DNA of 57,924 nt from Rhodocyclaceae bacterium (GCA_026646875.1 JAPKHL010000009.1:1-57924); one strand, 5' to 3'. Positions 30,479 through 40,747 are shown, counted from the first letter of the stretch. The notes: generated by a model not told the origin, from the sequence alone. Translations and numbers: made by a program.

Positions 30479-31393
30479 TCAGTGGCCGCGTTCGACGCGT
30501 CCCGATCCGGCGGGCAGCCCGTTCAGCAAATCCGCCAGCCGCCGGCCGGCTTCGGCGATGCGGCGCCGGGCGATGTCGCGTGCCCGCGCGTCGAAGGCCC
30601 GGTCGATTTCCGGTGCGGGCGGGTACGCGGCATCGCGCGCCAGTTGCCAGCTTTCCTCGATCCACACCTCGGGACCGCCCGGTGGCGGCGCCTGCCGTTC
30701 GAGCGCGCGCAGCGCCGCCTCGAGGCGGCTGCCGCGCAGCCACGGCGGGCCGGGCAGATCGTCCCAGTAGGCGTGCAGGCGCATGCGTCCGAGTCGCGGG
30801 TGCAGCGGCGTGGCGACGGTCAGCGCGTTGCCGCCCTCGTCGGAGCGGCCCTCGGCGTCGAGTCGGCTGGCGGTGTGCAGTGGCTGATGCGCGTCGGCCA
30901 CCAGATGGATCAGCCAGGGCAGCGCGTAGCTGCGCGATTGCAGGGAAGCCCGGCGGTCGGCGAGGGTGGCGGCGAGCCGTCCGATCCGCCGGTCGAGTTC
31001 GCCCGTGGAGAGCGGGCCGCCGGCCACCGGCGGCAGCGGCCGGTCGACGTAATGCCAACGGCGACGGCGTTCCATGTCGGGGAAACCGGGCAGAGTCGGT
31101 GTCGCCGTGTCGCGTCCGGCGTCGTAGAAACGGGGATCGCGGCGGATGTCGTCCGGCCAGGTCGAGGCTTCGATGAAGGCGATCCGCGTCGGGTCGTCGT
31201 CGCGCCCGGCATGCGTCAGCCAGCGCGGATGGTCGGGGTGCGCCCGCAGCAGGATGCCGACCGCTGCGCGGGTCGGCGCGTCAAGGCGCTCCCAGGCGAG
31301 CGCGGCGCTCAGGCGGTGGCCGGCAGCATTCCAGGCCAGCGCAGGCAGCGGCAGCAGCAGACAGAGCGCGAGCAGGCGGACGACGGGAGTCAC
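30479..31393 (-). CDS. S1/P1-type zinc-dependent nuclease, secreted
   Basis: 304 residues with a short signal peptide ([20 protein letters not shown], start codon GTG) and the mature N-terminus [10 protein letters not shown], whose Trp amino group and His bind zinc in the S1/P1 family. Further ligand motifs are [29 protein letters not shown] and LHAYWDD. These enzymes cut single-stranded DNA and RNA and remove 3' phosphates, here in the periplasm or outside, perhaps for nucleotide scavenging. The start overlaps the stop of the upstream cation-transporter gene (GTGA). The pair is inserted on the opposite strand between fmt and rsmB, which are neighbours in many relatives. Confidence 0.9.
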   Translation of the reverse strand: MTPVVRLLALCLLLPLPALAWNAAGHRLSAALAWERLDAPTRAAVGILLRAHPDHPRWLTHAGRDDDPTRIAFIEASTWPDDIRRDPRFYDAGRDTATPTLPGFPDMERRRRWHYVDRPLPPVAGGPLSTGELDRRIGRLAATLADRRASLQSRSYALPWLIHLVADAHQPLHTASRLDAEGRSDEGGNALTVATPLHPRLGRMRLHAYWDDLPGPPWLRGSRLEAALRALERQAPPPGGPEVWIEESWQLARDAAYPPAPEIDRAFDARARDIARRRIAEAGRRLADLLNGLPAGSGRVERGH

Positions 31394-32301
31394 GCGCGCG
31401 GTGGCCGGTCGAGCGGGATGTCGGCGTGCGACACCGGATCCTCGATCGGCTCGAGGTGGGTGAACACGCTGGCATGCGGTAGTGCCGTGCGGATGTCTTC
31501 CTCCAGCCGCTCCGCCAGCTCGTGCGCTGCCTGCACTGTCCAGGCGCCGGGCACCAGCACATGCACCGACACGAAGCTGCGGCTGCCGGACTGGCGGGTG
31601 CGCAGGGCATGGAAATCGATGCCCCCCGCACGGTAGCGCTCCAGCACCGCGATCACCTCGGCGTGCTGTGCCGCCGGCAGGGCGCCGTCCATCAGACCGT
31701 CGGCCGAGCGGTGCAGCAGCCGCCAGCCGGTCCAGACGATATGTCCGGCGACCAGCAGGGCGAGCAGCGGATCGAGCCACAGCCAGCCGGTCAGGGCCAC
31801 GGCGCCGACGCCGGCGACGACGCCGGCCGAGGTCCACACGTCGCTCATCAGGTGGTGGGCGTCGGCCTCCAGCGTGATCGAGCGGTGCGCCCGGCCGGCG
31901 GCGAGCAGGATGCGCGCGGTGACGAGGTTGATCGCGGTGGCGAGCAGCGAGACCAGCAGGCCGATACCGACCTGCTCCAGCGGGCGCGGCTCGAGCAGCC
32001 GCCCGATCGCGGCCACGGCGATGCCAAGCGCGGCGAACAGGATGAGCAGCCCCTCGAAGCCGCTGGAGAAATACTCCGCCTTGCCGTGGCCGTAGGCATG
32101 ACTGTCGTCCGCCGGGCGCGCGGCGATGGTCAGCATGGCCAGTGCCATCAGCGCGCCGGCCAGGTTGACGAAGGATTCGAGGGCGTCCGAGAGCAGGCCG
32201 ACCGAACCGGTCAGCCACCAGGCGCAGCCCTTGAGCAGGATGGTGGCGAGGGCGGCCGCGATCGACAGCCAGGCGTAACGCACGAGCGACGGGGGAATCA
32301 T
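31390..32301 (-). CDS. Cation diffusion facilitator family transporter
   Basis: 303-residue CDF exporter of divalent metals (zinc, iron, manganese or cobalt). Six hydrophobic helices precede a cytoplasmic C-terminal domain. The metal-site motifs are SDALES (Asp-x3-Glu/Asp region of helix 2), HAYGHGKAE in the loop, and ADAHHLMSD in helix 5 (HxxxD). Start at 32301 ([18 protein letters not shown]) preferred over an upstream ATG giving a short polar extension. Coupled to the S1/P1 nuclease gene, which needs zinc; a functional link is possible but unproven. Confidence 0.9.
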   Translation of the reverse strand: MIPPSLVRYAWLSIAAALATILLKGCAWWLTGSVGLLSDALESFVNLAGALMALAMLTIAARPADDSHAYGHGKAEYFSSGFEGLLILFAALGIAVAAIGRLLEPRPLEQVGIGLLVSLLATAINLVTARILLAAGRAHRSITLEADAHHLMSDVWTSAGVVAGVGAVALTGWLWLDPLLALLVAGHIVWTGWRLLHRSADGLMDGALPAAQHAEVIAVLERYRAGGIDFHALRTRQSGSRSFVSVHVLVPGAWTVQAAHELAERLEEDIRTALPHASVFTHLEPIEDPVSHADIPLDRPPRA

Positions 32302-32483
32302 GGCGGGATTATCCGTCACGCACCGCAAATCCGGCCAGTGGGCGCGTGCTAGACTTCACCCGAAGGGCGCGCCGCACAAAACGACGCGCAATCCGCGAGG
32401 TGAAATCCGTCCAAGGCGGCCGCAATACCCGTTAGTTCAGTCCATCGTTCCGCCCACATTCACTTTTCCGTACTGCTCCGCTC

Positions 32484-33848
32484 GTGTCCACCGCCTCCCC
32501 CCCCTCCCCTCCGGCGCCCACCCGCCCGCGCTTCACCCGGATTGTCCGGGCGCCGGAGGGGGCCGGGTCGCGATCCGCACCGTCCGCCTTGCCGGGCGAT
32601 TCGCTGGCCTGGCAACTGCTGCTCGCGGCGCGTGCGATTGCCGCCGTGCGCGCCGGACGGAGTCTGACCGAAGGCCTGCAAACCTTCGGCGCTGAGCCGC
32701 CGGCGACGCGGGCGGCTGTCGCCGACATCGCCTACGGCACGCTGCGCCGTTACGGCTGGGGCGATTTCATGCTGGGCCGGCTGCTGCAGAAAGCCCTGCC
32801 GCATCCCGAGGCGCATGCCCTCTTGCTGGCTTCGCTGCATCGTCTGGAAACCTGGCCGGCGGACCGGCACACGGTGGTCGACCAGGCCGTCGCGGCGGCC
32901 GGGGAAATCGCCGGCGGAGCCTTCCGTGGCCTGGTCAACGGCGTCCTGCGCAACTACCTCCGGCAGCACGATGCCCTGGCCGCCGCTGCCGCGGACGATG
33001 TCGTGGCAGCGTGGCAGCACCCCCGCTGGTGGATCGACAAGCTGCGGCGCGCCTGGCCGGCGGACTGGCAGGCGGTGCTTGCCGCCGGCAACGCGCCGCC
33101 GCCGATGACCCTGCGCGTCAATCGCTGCCTCGCCACGCCGGCCGACTACCGCGCCCGCCTCGCCGCCCTCGGCATCGAGGCGCGGCCGCTCGGCGAGAGC
33201 GGCCTGCGCCTGGTGCGGCCGGTCGCGGTCGACGCTCTGCCGGATTTCGCCACGGGCGCCGTTTCGGTCCAGGATGCCGGCGCGCAGCGGGCGGCGGAAC
33301 TGCTCGACCCGGCACCCGGCAGCCGCGTCCTCGACGCCTGCGCCGCGCCGGGCGGCAAGACCGCGCACCTGCTCGAACGGGGTGAGAACCTCGACCTGCT
33401 GGCGCTCGACATCGACGGTGTCCGCACCGCCCGCATCGAGGACACCCTGCGCCGTCTCGGGCTGCGCGCCAGCGTGCGCGTCGCCGACTGCGCGACCGTC
33501 GACGCCTGGTGGGACGGCCGCCCCTTCGACGCCATCCTCGCCGATGTCCCCTGCTCGGCCTCGGGCGTCGTGCGCCGCCACCCGGACAGCAAGTGGCTGC
33601 GCCGCGAAAGCGACATCCGCCGCTTCGCCCGCACGCAGGCCGCCATCCTCGACGCGCTGTGGCCGCTGCTGCGCCCCGGCGGACGCCTGCTCTACGCCAC
33701 CTGCTCGGTCTTCCCGGAGGAGAACGCCGGGCAGATCGACGCCTTCCGCGTGCGCCAGCCGGGCGCCGTGCGCCTGCACGAGACGCAACTGCTGCCGTGC
33801 GACGATCACGACGGGTTCTACTATGCGCTGCTGCAGAAAAGCGCCTGA
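32484..33848 (+). CDS. rsmB: 16S rRNA (cytosine(967)-C(5))-methyltransferase RsmB
   Basis: 454 residues. An N-terminal NusB-like RNA-binding domain (IAYGTLRRYGWGDFML) precedes a SAM-dependent methyltransferase with DACAAPGGKTAHLLE (SAM site), ADVPCSASGVVRRHPD and YATCSVFPEEN, which hold the two conserved Cys residues. The proposed start is GTG at 32484; a Pro/Ser-rich N-terminal extension of about 35 residues precedes the conserved part, so the true start might be internal. It leads the plus-strand run rsmB-DUF4390-ntrY-ntrX-trkA-trkH. Confidence 0.94.
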   Translation: MSTASPPSPPAPTRPRFTRIVRAPEGAGSRSAPSALPGDSLAWQLLLAARAIAAVRAGRSLTEGLQTFGAEPPATRAAVADIAYGTLRRYGWGDFMLGRLLQKALPHPEAHALLLASLHRLETWPADRHTVVDQAVAAAGEIAGGAFRGLVNGVLRNYLRQHDALAAAAADDVVAAWQHPRWWIDKLRRAWPADWQAVLAAGNAPPPMTLRVNRCLATPADYRARLAALGIEARPLGESGLRLVRPVAVDALPDFATGAVSVQDAGAQRAAELLDPAPGSRVLDACAAPGGKTAHLLERGENLDLLALDIDGVRTARIEDTLRRLGLRASVRVADCATVDAWWDGRPFDAILADVPCSASGVVRRHPDSKWLRRESDIRRFARTQAAILDALWPLLRPGGRLLYATCSVFPEENAGQIDAFRVRQPGAVRLHETQLLPCDDHDGFYYALLQKSA

Positions 33849-34434
33849 GTCCCCGCCCGCCGGCCTGCTCGTCCTGCTTCTTGCCCTCTGCTGCGCGATC
33901 CTGCCGGCGCGGGCCAGCGAAATCAGCCTGCGCGCACCGCAGATCGCCGCCCAGGAGGACGGCTACGCGGTGTCCGCCGACTTCAACATCAATTTCAATC
34001 CCCGTCTCGAGGAAGCCGTCGCGCGCGGCGTCGTCCTCCATTTCGTCTTCGAGTTCGAGCTCACGCGCCCCCGCTGGTACTGGCTCGACGAGGAGATCGT
34101 CAGCCGCAGCCAGACGCGCCGGCTGTCCTACCATGCCCTGACACGGCAGTACCGCCTGAGCACCGGCGCCCTGCACCAGAGCTTCGCCACCCTCGACGAG
34201 GCCCTGCGCGTGCTGGCCCGCCTGCGCCACTGGCAGGTGCTCGACAAGGGCATGGTGAAACCTGGCGAGACCTACCTCGCCAGCCTGCGCCTGCGCCTCG
34301 ATCTGACGCAGATGCCCAAGACCTTCCAGGTCGGCGCGCTCGCCGACCGGGACTGGAACCTTGCTTCGGAGTGGGGGCGCTGGAGCTTCATCCCGAGCGA
34401 GGCCGGTGAGGCCCCGGCAGGCGAGGCGCGATGA
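33823..34434 (+). CDS. DUF4390 family exported protein
   Basis: 203 residues. The N-terminus MRCCRKAPESPPAGLL is followed by a hydrophobic signal segment ending ARA, then ASEISLRAPQIAAQEDGYAVS and the DUF4390 core (HFVFEFELTRPRWYWLDEE, RLSYHALTRQYRLSTG). The only credible ATG (33823) overlaps the end of rsmB by 26 bp; no ribosome-binding site is obvious, in keeping with coupled translation. Its stop overlaps the NtrY start as ATGA. The family is always near ntrYX-like genes in betaproteobacteria, suggesting a periplasmic partner of the sensor, but the role is unknown. Confidence 0.88.
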   Translation: MRCCRKAPESPPAGLLVLLLALCCAILPARASEISLRAPQIAAQEDGYAVSADFNINFNPRLEEAVARGVVLHFVFEFELTRPRWYWLDEEIVSRSQTRRLSYHALTRQYRLSTGALHQSFATLDEALRVLARLRHWQVLDKGMVKPGETYLASLRLRLDLTQMPKTFQVGALADRDWNLASEWGRWSFIPSEAGEAPAGEAR

Positions 34435-36575
34435 AATATCTCGTCATCGCCGCCGCTGCCTTCGGTGGCATCCTGCTCTTCCTGCTCGCCTCGGCGAGCG
34501 CCAATACCGCCCTCTTCGCCCGCCACTACCCCTGGCTGCTCGGGCTCAACGCCGCTGTCGCGCTCGCCCTGCTCGGCCTCGTTGCCTGGCAGTTGCGTAC
34601 GCTGTGGCGCGACCACCGCGCCAAGGTCTTCGGTTCCCGCCTCAAGCTGCGCCTGATGCTGATGTTCGCCCTGATGGCGGTGCTGCCGGGCGTGCTGGTC
34701 TATGCGGTGTCGGTGCAGTTCGTCACCAAGAGCATCGACACCTGGTTCGACGTGCGCGTCGAGAAAGCGCTCGAATCCGGACTCAATCTCGGCCGTTCCG
34801 CCCTCGACCTCCTGCTCGACGATCTCTCGGGCAAGGGGCACGCCATGGCGCTCGATCTCGGCGACCGTTCCGAGGCGCAGCGCCGCCTGATGCTCGCCCG
34901 CCTGCGCGACCAGACCGGTGTCCAGGCGGCCGCCCTGTACGCCCTCAACGGCCAGCTGCTGGCCACCGCCAATGCCGACCTCGCGACCCCCCTGCCGGCG
35001 CAGCCGAGCACCGAGCAGCTGCGCCAGGCCCGGCTCGGGCGCGGCTTCAGCAGCATCGAGGGCGAAGGCGGCAGCGGCCTCTTCCTGCGCGTGCTGGTGC
35101 CGGTGGCCCCGCCCGGACTGGGTGGCGAGACGCGCATCCTGCAACTCACGCAGAGCGTGCCGAACACCCTCGCCGAGAATGCCGAGAGCGTGCAGTCGGT
35201 CTATCGCGACTACCAGGAGCTGTCGCTCGGCCGCACCGGCCTGACGCGGATCTACGCGATGACCCTGACCCTGACCGTGCTGCTCGCGCTGTTCACCGCG
35301 ATCGCCACCGCCTTCGTGCTGGCCCGCCGGCTCTCGGCTCCGCTCTCCATCCTCGCCGAGGGTACCCAGGCCGTGGCCGCCGGCGACTTCACGCCGCGTC
35401 AGGCGATCTACAGCCGCGACGAGCTCGGCGTCCTCACCCAGTCCTTCAATCGCATGACCCGCCAGCTCGACGACGCGCGCCGCGACACCGAACGGCACCG
35501 CGCCGAGGTCGAATCGGCGCGCGCTTACCTCGAATCGATCCTCGCCAACCTCTCGGCCGGCGTGCTCGTGTTCGACCCGCGTTTCCTGCTGCGCACGGTC
35601 AACCCCGGTGCGCAGGCCATCCTCGACGACGATTTCGCCGGCCTGCTCGGCGAAGCCGTCGAAGGCTGGCCGCGCCAGCGCGAGTTCGGTCGTGCCATCC
35701 GCGACGGCTTCGCCGCGCACGGTCGGCAGGCCTGGCAGGCGCAGATCGAGCTGGACCGCCACAACGGCATGCCGCAGGTGCTCCTGCTGCGCGGCACGCA
35801 GCTGCCGGAAGGGGTGAGCGGTGGCTACGTCCTCGTCTTCGACGACGTCACGCGCCTGATCGCCGCGCAGCGCAGCGCGGCCTGGGGCGAGGTGGCGCGC
35901 CGCCTGGCGCATGAGATCAAGAATCCGCTCACGCCGATCCAGCTTTCCGCCGAGCGGCTGCAGATGAAGCTCGCCGACCGGGTGGCCGGCAGCGACGCCG
36001 AGATGCTGTCGCGCTCGACGCAGACCATCATCAACCAGGTGCTGGCAATGAAGCGGATGGTCGACGATTTCCGCGACTACGCCCGGATGCCCGTGCCGGA
36101 ACTCGCCGCGGTGGACCTCAACGGCCTGATCGGCGAAGTGCTGAGCCTCTACGAAACCGCCCGCGCGCGCATCGACGTCGATCTCGCCCCCGCCCTGCCG
36201 GCGGTGCGCGGCGATGCGACGCAGCTGCGGCAGATCATCCACAACCTCTTGCGCAACGCGGAGGATGCCCAGGACAATATGCCGGCGCCGCGCATCGGCA
36301 TCGCCACCCGCCTCGTCGACCATGTCGCCGAGATGACGGTGAGCGATGACGGTCCCGGCTTTCCGCCGGAAATCATGGCCCGCGTCTTCGAACCCTACGT
36401 CACCACCAAGGCGCGCGGCACCGGACTGGGCCTGGCCATCGTCAAGAAGATCGTCGACGAGCACCTGGGCCGCATCGACATCGCGAACCGTCAGCCGCAG
36501 GGGGCGACGGTCCGCATACGGCTGCCGCTGGCGGAACCGGCCGCGCGCAGCGAAACCCACAGCAGCGAGACCTGA
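34431..36575 (+). CDS. ntrY: NtrY-type sensor histidine kinase
   Basis: 714-residue membrane sensor kinase. Hydrophobic helices at about 1-25, 36-58, 78-105 and 280-305 flank a periplasmic domain; a HAMP linker follows (RRLSAPLSILAEGTQAVAAG), then a PAS-like domain (about 365-460). The phosphoacceptor is His494 in RRLAHEIKNPLTPIQLS. The ATPase region shows NLLRNAEDA, DDGPGFPPEIM and GTGLGLAIVKKIV. NtrY kinases respond to nitrogen or redox state in other bacteria. Coupled by ATGA to the DUF4390 gene and 2 bp from ntrX. Confidence 0.93.
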   Translation: MKYLVIAAAAFGGILLFLLASASANTALFARHYPWLLGLNAAVALALLGLVAWQLRTLWRDHRAKVFGSRLKLRLMLMFALMAVLPGVLVYAVSVQFVTKSIDTWFDVRVEKALESGLNLGRSALDLLLDDLSGKGHAMALDLGDRSEAQRRLMLARLRDQTGVQAAALYALNGQLLATANADLATPLPAQPSTEQLRQARLGRGFSSIEGEGGSGLFLRVLVPVAPPGLGGETRILQLTQSVPNTLAENAESVQSVYRDYQELSLGRTGLTRIYAMTLTLTVLLALFTAIATAFVLARRLSAPLSILAEGTQAVAAGDFTPRQAIYSRDELGVLTQSFNRMTRQLDDARRDTERHRAEVESARAYLESILANLSAGVLVFDPRFLLRTVNPGAQAILDDDFAGLLGEAVEGWPRQREFGRAIRDGFAAHGRQAWQAQIELDRHNGMPQVLLLRGTQLPEGVSGGYVLVFDDVTRLIAAQRSAAWGEVARRLAHEIKNPLTPIQLSAERLQMKLADRVAGSDAEMLSRSTQTIINQVLAMKRMVDDFRDYARMPVPELAAVDLNGLIGEVLSLYETARARIDVDLAPALPAVRGDATQLRQIIHNLLRNAEDAQDNMPAPRIGIATRLVDHVAEMTVSDDGPGFPPEIMARVFEPYVTTKARGTGLGLAIVKKIVDEHLGRIDIANRQPQGATVRIRLPLAEPAARSETHSSET

Positions 36576-36577
36576 TC

Positions 36578-37837
36578 ATGGCGCAAATACTGGTCGTCGA
36601 TGACGAAGTCGGCATCCGCGAACTGCTTTCCGAGATCCTGGCCGACGAAGGACACAGCGTCTGGCTGGCCGAGAACGCCGCCGCCGCCCGCCGCATCCGT
36701 GGCGAGCGGCGGCCCGACCTGGTGCTGCTGGACATCTGGATGCCCGATACCGACGGTATCTCGCTGCTCAAGGAATGGTCCGCCGGCGGTCTGCTGAGCA
36801 TGCCGGTGGTCATGATGTCCGGCCACGGCACGATCGACACGGCGGTCGAAGCCACGCGCATCGGCGCCATCGATTTTCTCGAGAAGCCGATCGCCCTGCA
36901 AAAGCTGCTGGCCACCGTCAAGAAGGCGCTGAGGCACGACAGCGCGCCGCAGAAGCCACCGCTCACGCTCGATGCCTTCGCCCGCTCGCCGCTGCTGAAG
37001 GACCTGCGCAAGCGTCTCGAGCAGTCGGCGGCCAAGGCCTCCGTGCTGCTGCTCAAGGGCGCCTCCGGCAGCATCGCGGAGATCTGCGCACGCACCCTGC
37101 AGACACCGCATACCCCCTGGCTCGACCTGTCGGCCTCGAGCACGCCGCTGACCCAGGAGATGCTGCACAACGCGGCGGGCGGCATCCTCTTCGTCGCCGA
37201 ACTATCGCTGCTCGGCAAGCTGCAGCAGATGAACCTCGTCTTTGCCATCGAGCGGCTGGAGAAGAACAATCTGCAGCTGATCGTCGCCAGCGCCCGCCCG
37301 TTGTCCGCGCTCGCCGAGAGCGGCTGGGATCCGGCGCTGATCGCCCGCCTTGCCGAGGTGTGGGTGACGCTGCCGCAGCTGGCCGGGCACGCCGACGAGG
37401 TGCCCGAGATCGCCGCGCTGGTGCTCACGCACCTCGCCGAGCGCGGCGAAGTGCCGCTGCGCCATTTCTCAAGCGGCGCGCTCAATGCCTTGCGCATGCA
37501 CGCCTGGCATGGCGAATGGGCGGAACTGCTGACGGCCGTGAAGAACCTCGCGCTGTCGGCGCTCGAGGAAGAAATCTCCGCCGAGGATGTGGCGCGGGTG
37601 CTGCAGGAAGCGGACGCTCCCGAGGGTGCCGCCGCCCCCGCCCTGCCGCTCTTCGACCAGCCGCTGCGCGAGGCGCGCGAAGCCTTCGAGCGCCTGTACT
37701 TCGAGCACCACCTGAAGGCCGAGCGCGGCAACATGACGCGGGTGGCCGAGCGTACCGGGCTCGAGCGCACCCACCTCTACCGCAAGCTCAAGCAGCTCGG
37801 CCTCAACCTCGGCCGGCGCAGCGACGAGCGCGACTGA
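36578..37837 (+). CDS. ntrX: NtrX-type response regulator with degenerate AAA+ domain
   Basis: 419 residues. The receiver domain is intact: acidic pair Asp8/Asp9, phosphoacceptor Asp52 in VLLDIWMP and Lys103 in FLEKP. The middle region aligns in order with a sigma54-activator AAA+ domain but has lost the key motifs: Walker A reads LLKGASGSIAE instead of GESGTGKE, the Walker B site reads GGILFVAEL instead of GGTLFLDE, and no GAFTGA loop is seen. A Fis-type helix-turn-helix closes the protein (NMTRVAERTGLERTHLYRKL). It should therefore bind DNA and receive phosphate but not hydrolyse ATP or remodel sigma54 polymerase. It follows ntrY by 2 bp. Confidence 0.9.
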   Translation: MAQILVVDDEVGIRELLSEILADEGHSVWLAENAAAARRIRGERRPDLVLLDIWMPDTDGISLLKEWSAGGLLSMPVVMMSGHGTIDTAVEATRIGAIDFLEKPIALQKLLATVKKALRHDSAPQKPPLTLDAFARSPLLKDLRKRLEQSAAKASVLLLKGASGSIAEICARTLQTPHTPWLDLSASSTPLTQEMLHNAAGGILFVAELSLLGKLQQMNLVFAIERLEKNNLQLIVASARPLSALAESGWDPALIARLAEVWVTLPQLAGHADEVPEIAALVLTHLAERGEVPLRHFSSGALNALRMHAWHGEWAELLTAVKNLALSALEEEISAEDVARVLQEADAPEGAAAPALPLFDQPLREAREAFERLYFEHHLKAERGNMTRVAERTGLERTHLYRKLKQLGLNLGRRSDERD

Positions 37838-37854
37838 GCGGATCCGGAGACAAC

Positions 37855-39285
37855 ATGCGCATCGTCATTCTCGGCGCCGGCCAGGTCGGCGCCAGCGTCG
37901 CCGAGGGTCTGGTGTCCGAGGACAACGACATCACCATCGTCGACAGCGACCGCGAGCGTCTGGCCTACCTGCAGGAACGGCTCGACCTGCGCACGCTGGT
38001 CGGCAACGCCGCCCACCCGTCGGTGCTGCGCAACGCCGGGCTCGACGACGCCGATCTGCTGATCGCCGTGACCCAGAGCGACCAGACCAACCTCGTCGCC
38101 TGCAAGCTGGCCCACACGTTGTTCAACGTGCCGACGCGTATCGCCCGCCTGCGCGCCATCGATTTCCTCGACAGCGAGGTACTGCTTTCGCCGGAGAATT
38201 TCGCCGTCGACTACGCGCTCTGTCCTGAGCAGGAAATCACCGACTACATCGCGCGCCTGATCGAATTTCCCTCGGCGCTGCAGGTCCTCGATTTCGCCGA
38301 CGGCCGTGTCGCACTGATCTGCGTGCGCGCCTTTTCCGGCGGCCTGCTGGTCGGCAAGCAGATCCGCGAGATGCGCGAACACCTGCCGCGCGAGGTCGAT
38401 GCCCGCATCGCCGCGATCTACCGGCGCGACCGGCCGGTGACGCCGACCGGCGAGACGGTCATCGAGGATGGCGACGAGGTCTTCGTGCTGGCCGCCGACG
38501 AGCACATCCGCCGCGTCATGCGCGAATTGCGGCGGCTGGCGCAGCCGGTGCGCCGGGTGATGATCGCCGGCGGCGGCAACATCGGCCTGCGCGTCGCCCA
38601 GGCGCTCGAGGACGATTACGGCGTCAAGGTCATCGAGACCAACAAGCAGCGCGCCGAGAGCATCGCCGGCACGCTGCGCTCGGCGCTGGTCCTGCACGGC
38701 GACGCCACCGACGAGGACCTGCTCGAGAAGGAATCGATCGAGGAGATGGACCTCTTCCTCGCGCTGACCAACGACGACGAGGACAACATCATGGGCGCCT
38801 CGCTGGCCAAGCGGCTCGGCGCCCGCCGCGTGGTCGCCCTGATCAACCGCCGCGCCTACGCCGACCTGGTCCAGGGCGGGCCGATCGACATCGCCATCTC
38901 GCCGGCGCAGATCTCGATCGGTACCCTGCTCGCACACGTCCGTCGCGGCGACGTGGCGCAGGTGCACAGCCTGCGGCGCGGCGCCGCCGAAGCCCTGGAA
39001 ATCATCGTGCACGGCGACGAGAAGAGCTCCAAGGTGGTCGGCCGCAGGATCGGCGACCTGCCGGTGATCCAGGGGGCGATCATCGCCGCCGTGGTGCGCG
39101 ACCTCGAGCAGGCGACCGAGGTCATGTACGACGGCGCCATCCTGCGCAAGCGCTTCGGTCGCGTGGTCATCGCCCACAAGGACGTGGTGATCGCCGCCGG
39201 CGATCACGTCATCGTGTTCTGCCTGAACAGGAAGGTGGTGAAGAAGGTCGAGAAGCTCTTCGCCGTCGGCTTCCACTTCTTCTGA
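37855..39285 (+). CDS. trkA: Trk potassium uptake regulator TrkA
   Basis: 476-residue cytoplasmic NAD-binding subunit that gates the TrkH potassium channel. Two RCK-N Rossmann domains (GAGQVGASVAEGL at residue 7 and GGGNIGLRVAQAL near 240), each followed by a TrkA-C domain, match the full double-unit TrkA. The ATG at 37855 lies 17 bp after ntrX with GGATCCGGAGA upstream. trkH follows 7 bp later. Confidence 0.96.
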   Translation: MRIVILGAGQVGASVAEGLVSEDNDITIVDSDRERLAYLQERLDLRTLVGNAAHPSVLRNAGLDDADLLIAVTQSDQTNLVACKLAHTLFNVPTRIARLRAIDFLDSEVLLSPENFAVDYALCPEQEITDYIARLIEFPSALQVLDFADGRVALICVRAFSGGLLVGKQIREMREHLPREVDARIAAIYRRDRPVTPTGETVIEDGDEVFVLAADEHIRRVMRELRRLAQPVRRVMIAGGGNIGLRVAQALEDDYGVKVIETNKQRAESIAGTLRSALVLHGDATDEDLLEKESIEEMDLFLALTNDDEDNIMGASLAKRLGARRVVALINRRAYADLVQGGPIDIAISPAQISIGTLLAHVRRGDVAQVHSLRRGAAEALEIIVHGDEKSSKVVGRRIGDLPVIQGAIIAAVVRDLEQATEVMYDGAILRKRFGRVVIAHKDVVIAAGDHVIVFCLNRKVVKKVEKLFAVGFHFF

Positions 39286-39292
39286 GCGCGAC

Positions 39293-40747
39293 ATGCGGCA
39301 CGCCCAGGTCCTCAACGCGCTGGCCATCATCCTCGGCATCTTCGCCCTGACGATGTTCGTTCCGCTCGGCATTTCCTGGCACTACCAGGATGGCGCCGAG
39401 CTGGCCTACGACGAGGCCATCGTCCTCGCCCTCGGCAGCGCCCTGCTGCTGTGGCTGGCGACGCGGCGCACGCGCCGCGACCTGACGGCGCGCGACGGCT
39501 TCCTGCTGGTCGTGCTGGTCTGGGTGGTACTGCCCTTCTATGCCGCACTGCCGCTCTATCTGCAGATTCCCGACCTGAGCTTCACCGACGCCTACTTCGA
39601 GGCCACCTCGGGCCTCACCGCGACCGGCGCAACGGCGCTCTCCGGTCTCGACCACCTGCCGCTCTCGATCAACTTCTGGCGGATGCAGCTGCACTGGATC
39701 GGCGGCATGGGCGTCATCGTGCTGGCGGTGGCCATCCTGCCGCTGCTCGGCATCGGCGGCCGGCAGCTGTTCAAGGCCGAGGTACCCGGACCGATGAAGG
39801 AATCGGCGCTGACGCCGCGCATCGCCGAGACCGCCAAAGGCCTGTGGACGGTCTATGTGCTGCTTACCGTCGCCTGCGTGCTCGCGCTGCGGTGGTGCGG
39901 CATGGAGATCTGGGATGCGATCATGCATGCCTTCAGCATCATGGGGCTCGGCGGCTTCTCGAGCAAGGACGCCAGTCTCGGGCATTTCAACAGCCTGTCG
40001 ATCGAGCTGGTGGCGATGGGCTTCGCGCTGCTCTCGGGGATCAATTTCGCCACCCATTTCATGGCCCTGCGCAGCCGCAGCCTGGGCCCCTACCGGCACG
40101 ACGCCGAGCTGCCCTACTACCTGGGCGTGCTGGCCCTGAGCATCCTCGGCCTGTCGGTCTACCTGCAGCAGTTCGCGCTCTATCCCGACTTCCTGCAGAC
40201 GCTGCGCTACGTCGCCTTCCACAGCATCTCGCTGGCCACCTCGCTCGGCTTCGCAACGACCGACTACAGCATGTGGCCGATGTTCGCCCAGTTCTGGATC
40301 CTCTTCCTCGGCAGCTTCATCGCCTGCGCGGGATCGACCGGCGGCGGCATCAAGATGATGCGCGCGGTGATCCTCTACAAGCAGCTCTACCGCGAGCTGC
40401 TGCGCGCCATGCATCCCTCGGCGGTGTGGCCGGTCCGCCTGGGCCGGCAGGTGCTTTCCGAGAACGTGCTGCATGCCGTGCTGGCGTTCAGCTTCATCTA
40501 CATGGCGAGCATCGTCACGCTGACGCTGCTGCTCTCGGCCAGCGGCCTGTCGATCGTCACCGCCTTCTCGGCCGTGGTCGCCTGCCTGAACAACACCGGT
40601 CCCGGCCTCGATGCCGTCGGACCGGCCAACAACTACGGCGTGCTGAACGACTTCCAGACCTGGGTCTGCACCTTCACGATGATCCTCGGCCGCCTGGAGA
40701 TCTTCACCCTGCTGGTCGTGCTGATGCCCGCCTTCTGGCGCAAATAG
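39293..40747 (+). CDS. trkH: Trk potassium uptake channel TrkH/TrkG
   Basis: 484-residue potassium-translocating membrane subunit with four pore-like repeats and about ten membrane helices. Selectivity-filter-like segments are [32 protein letters not shown] and [12 protein letters not shown], and the intramembrane loop [12 protein letters not shown] is present. Start ATG 39293 ([19 protein letters not shown]). It follows trkA closely; the run rsmB to trkH is probably one operon. A small hairpin (40756-40771) follows without a T-run. Confidence 0.95.
   Translation: MRHAQVLNALAIILGIFALTMFVPLGISWHYQDGAELAYDEAIVLALGSALLLWLATRRTRRDLTARDGFLLVVLVWVVLPFYAALPLYLQIPDLSFTDAYFEATSGLTATGATALSGLDHLPLSINFWRMQLHWIGGMGVIVLAVAILPLLGIGGRQLFKAEVPGPMKESALTPRIAETAKGLWTVYVLLTVACVLALRWCGMEIWDAIMHAFSIMGLGGFSSKDASLGHFNSLSIELVAMGFALLSGINFATHFMALRSRSLGPYRHDAELPYYLGVLALSILGLSVYLQQFALYPDFLQTLRYVAFHSISLATSLGFATTDYSMWPMFAQFWILFLGSFIACAGSTGGGIKMMRAVILYKQLYRELLRAMHPSAVWPVRLGRQVLSENVLHAVLAFSFIYMASIVTLTLLLSASGLSIVTAFSAVVACLNNTGPGLDAVGPANNYGVLNDFQTWVCTFTMILGRLEIFTLLVVLMPAFWRK

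Noticed and set aside
33823..33848. Possible frameshift joining rsmB and the DUF4390 gene
   Set aside because: RsmB ends at its normal C-terminus and DUF4390 has its own ATG and signal peptide, so this is a coupled overlap.
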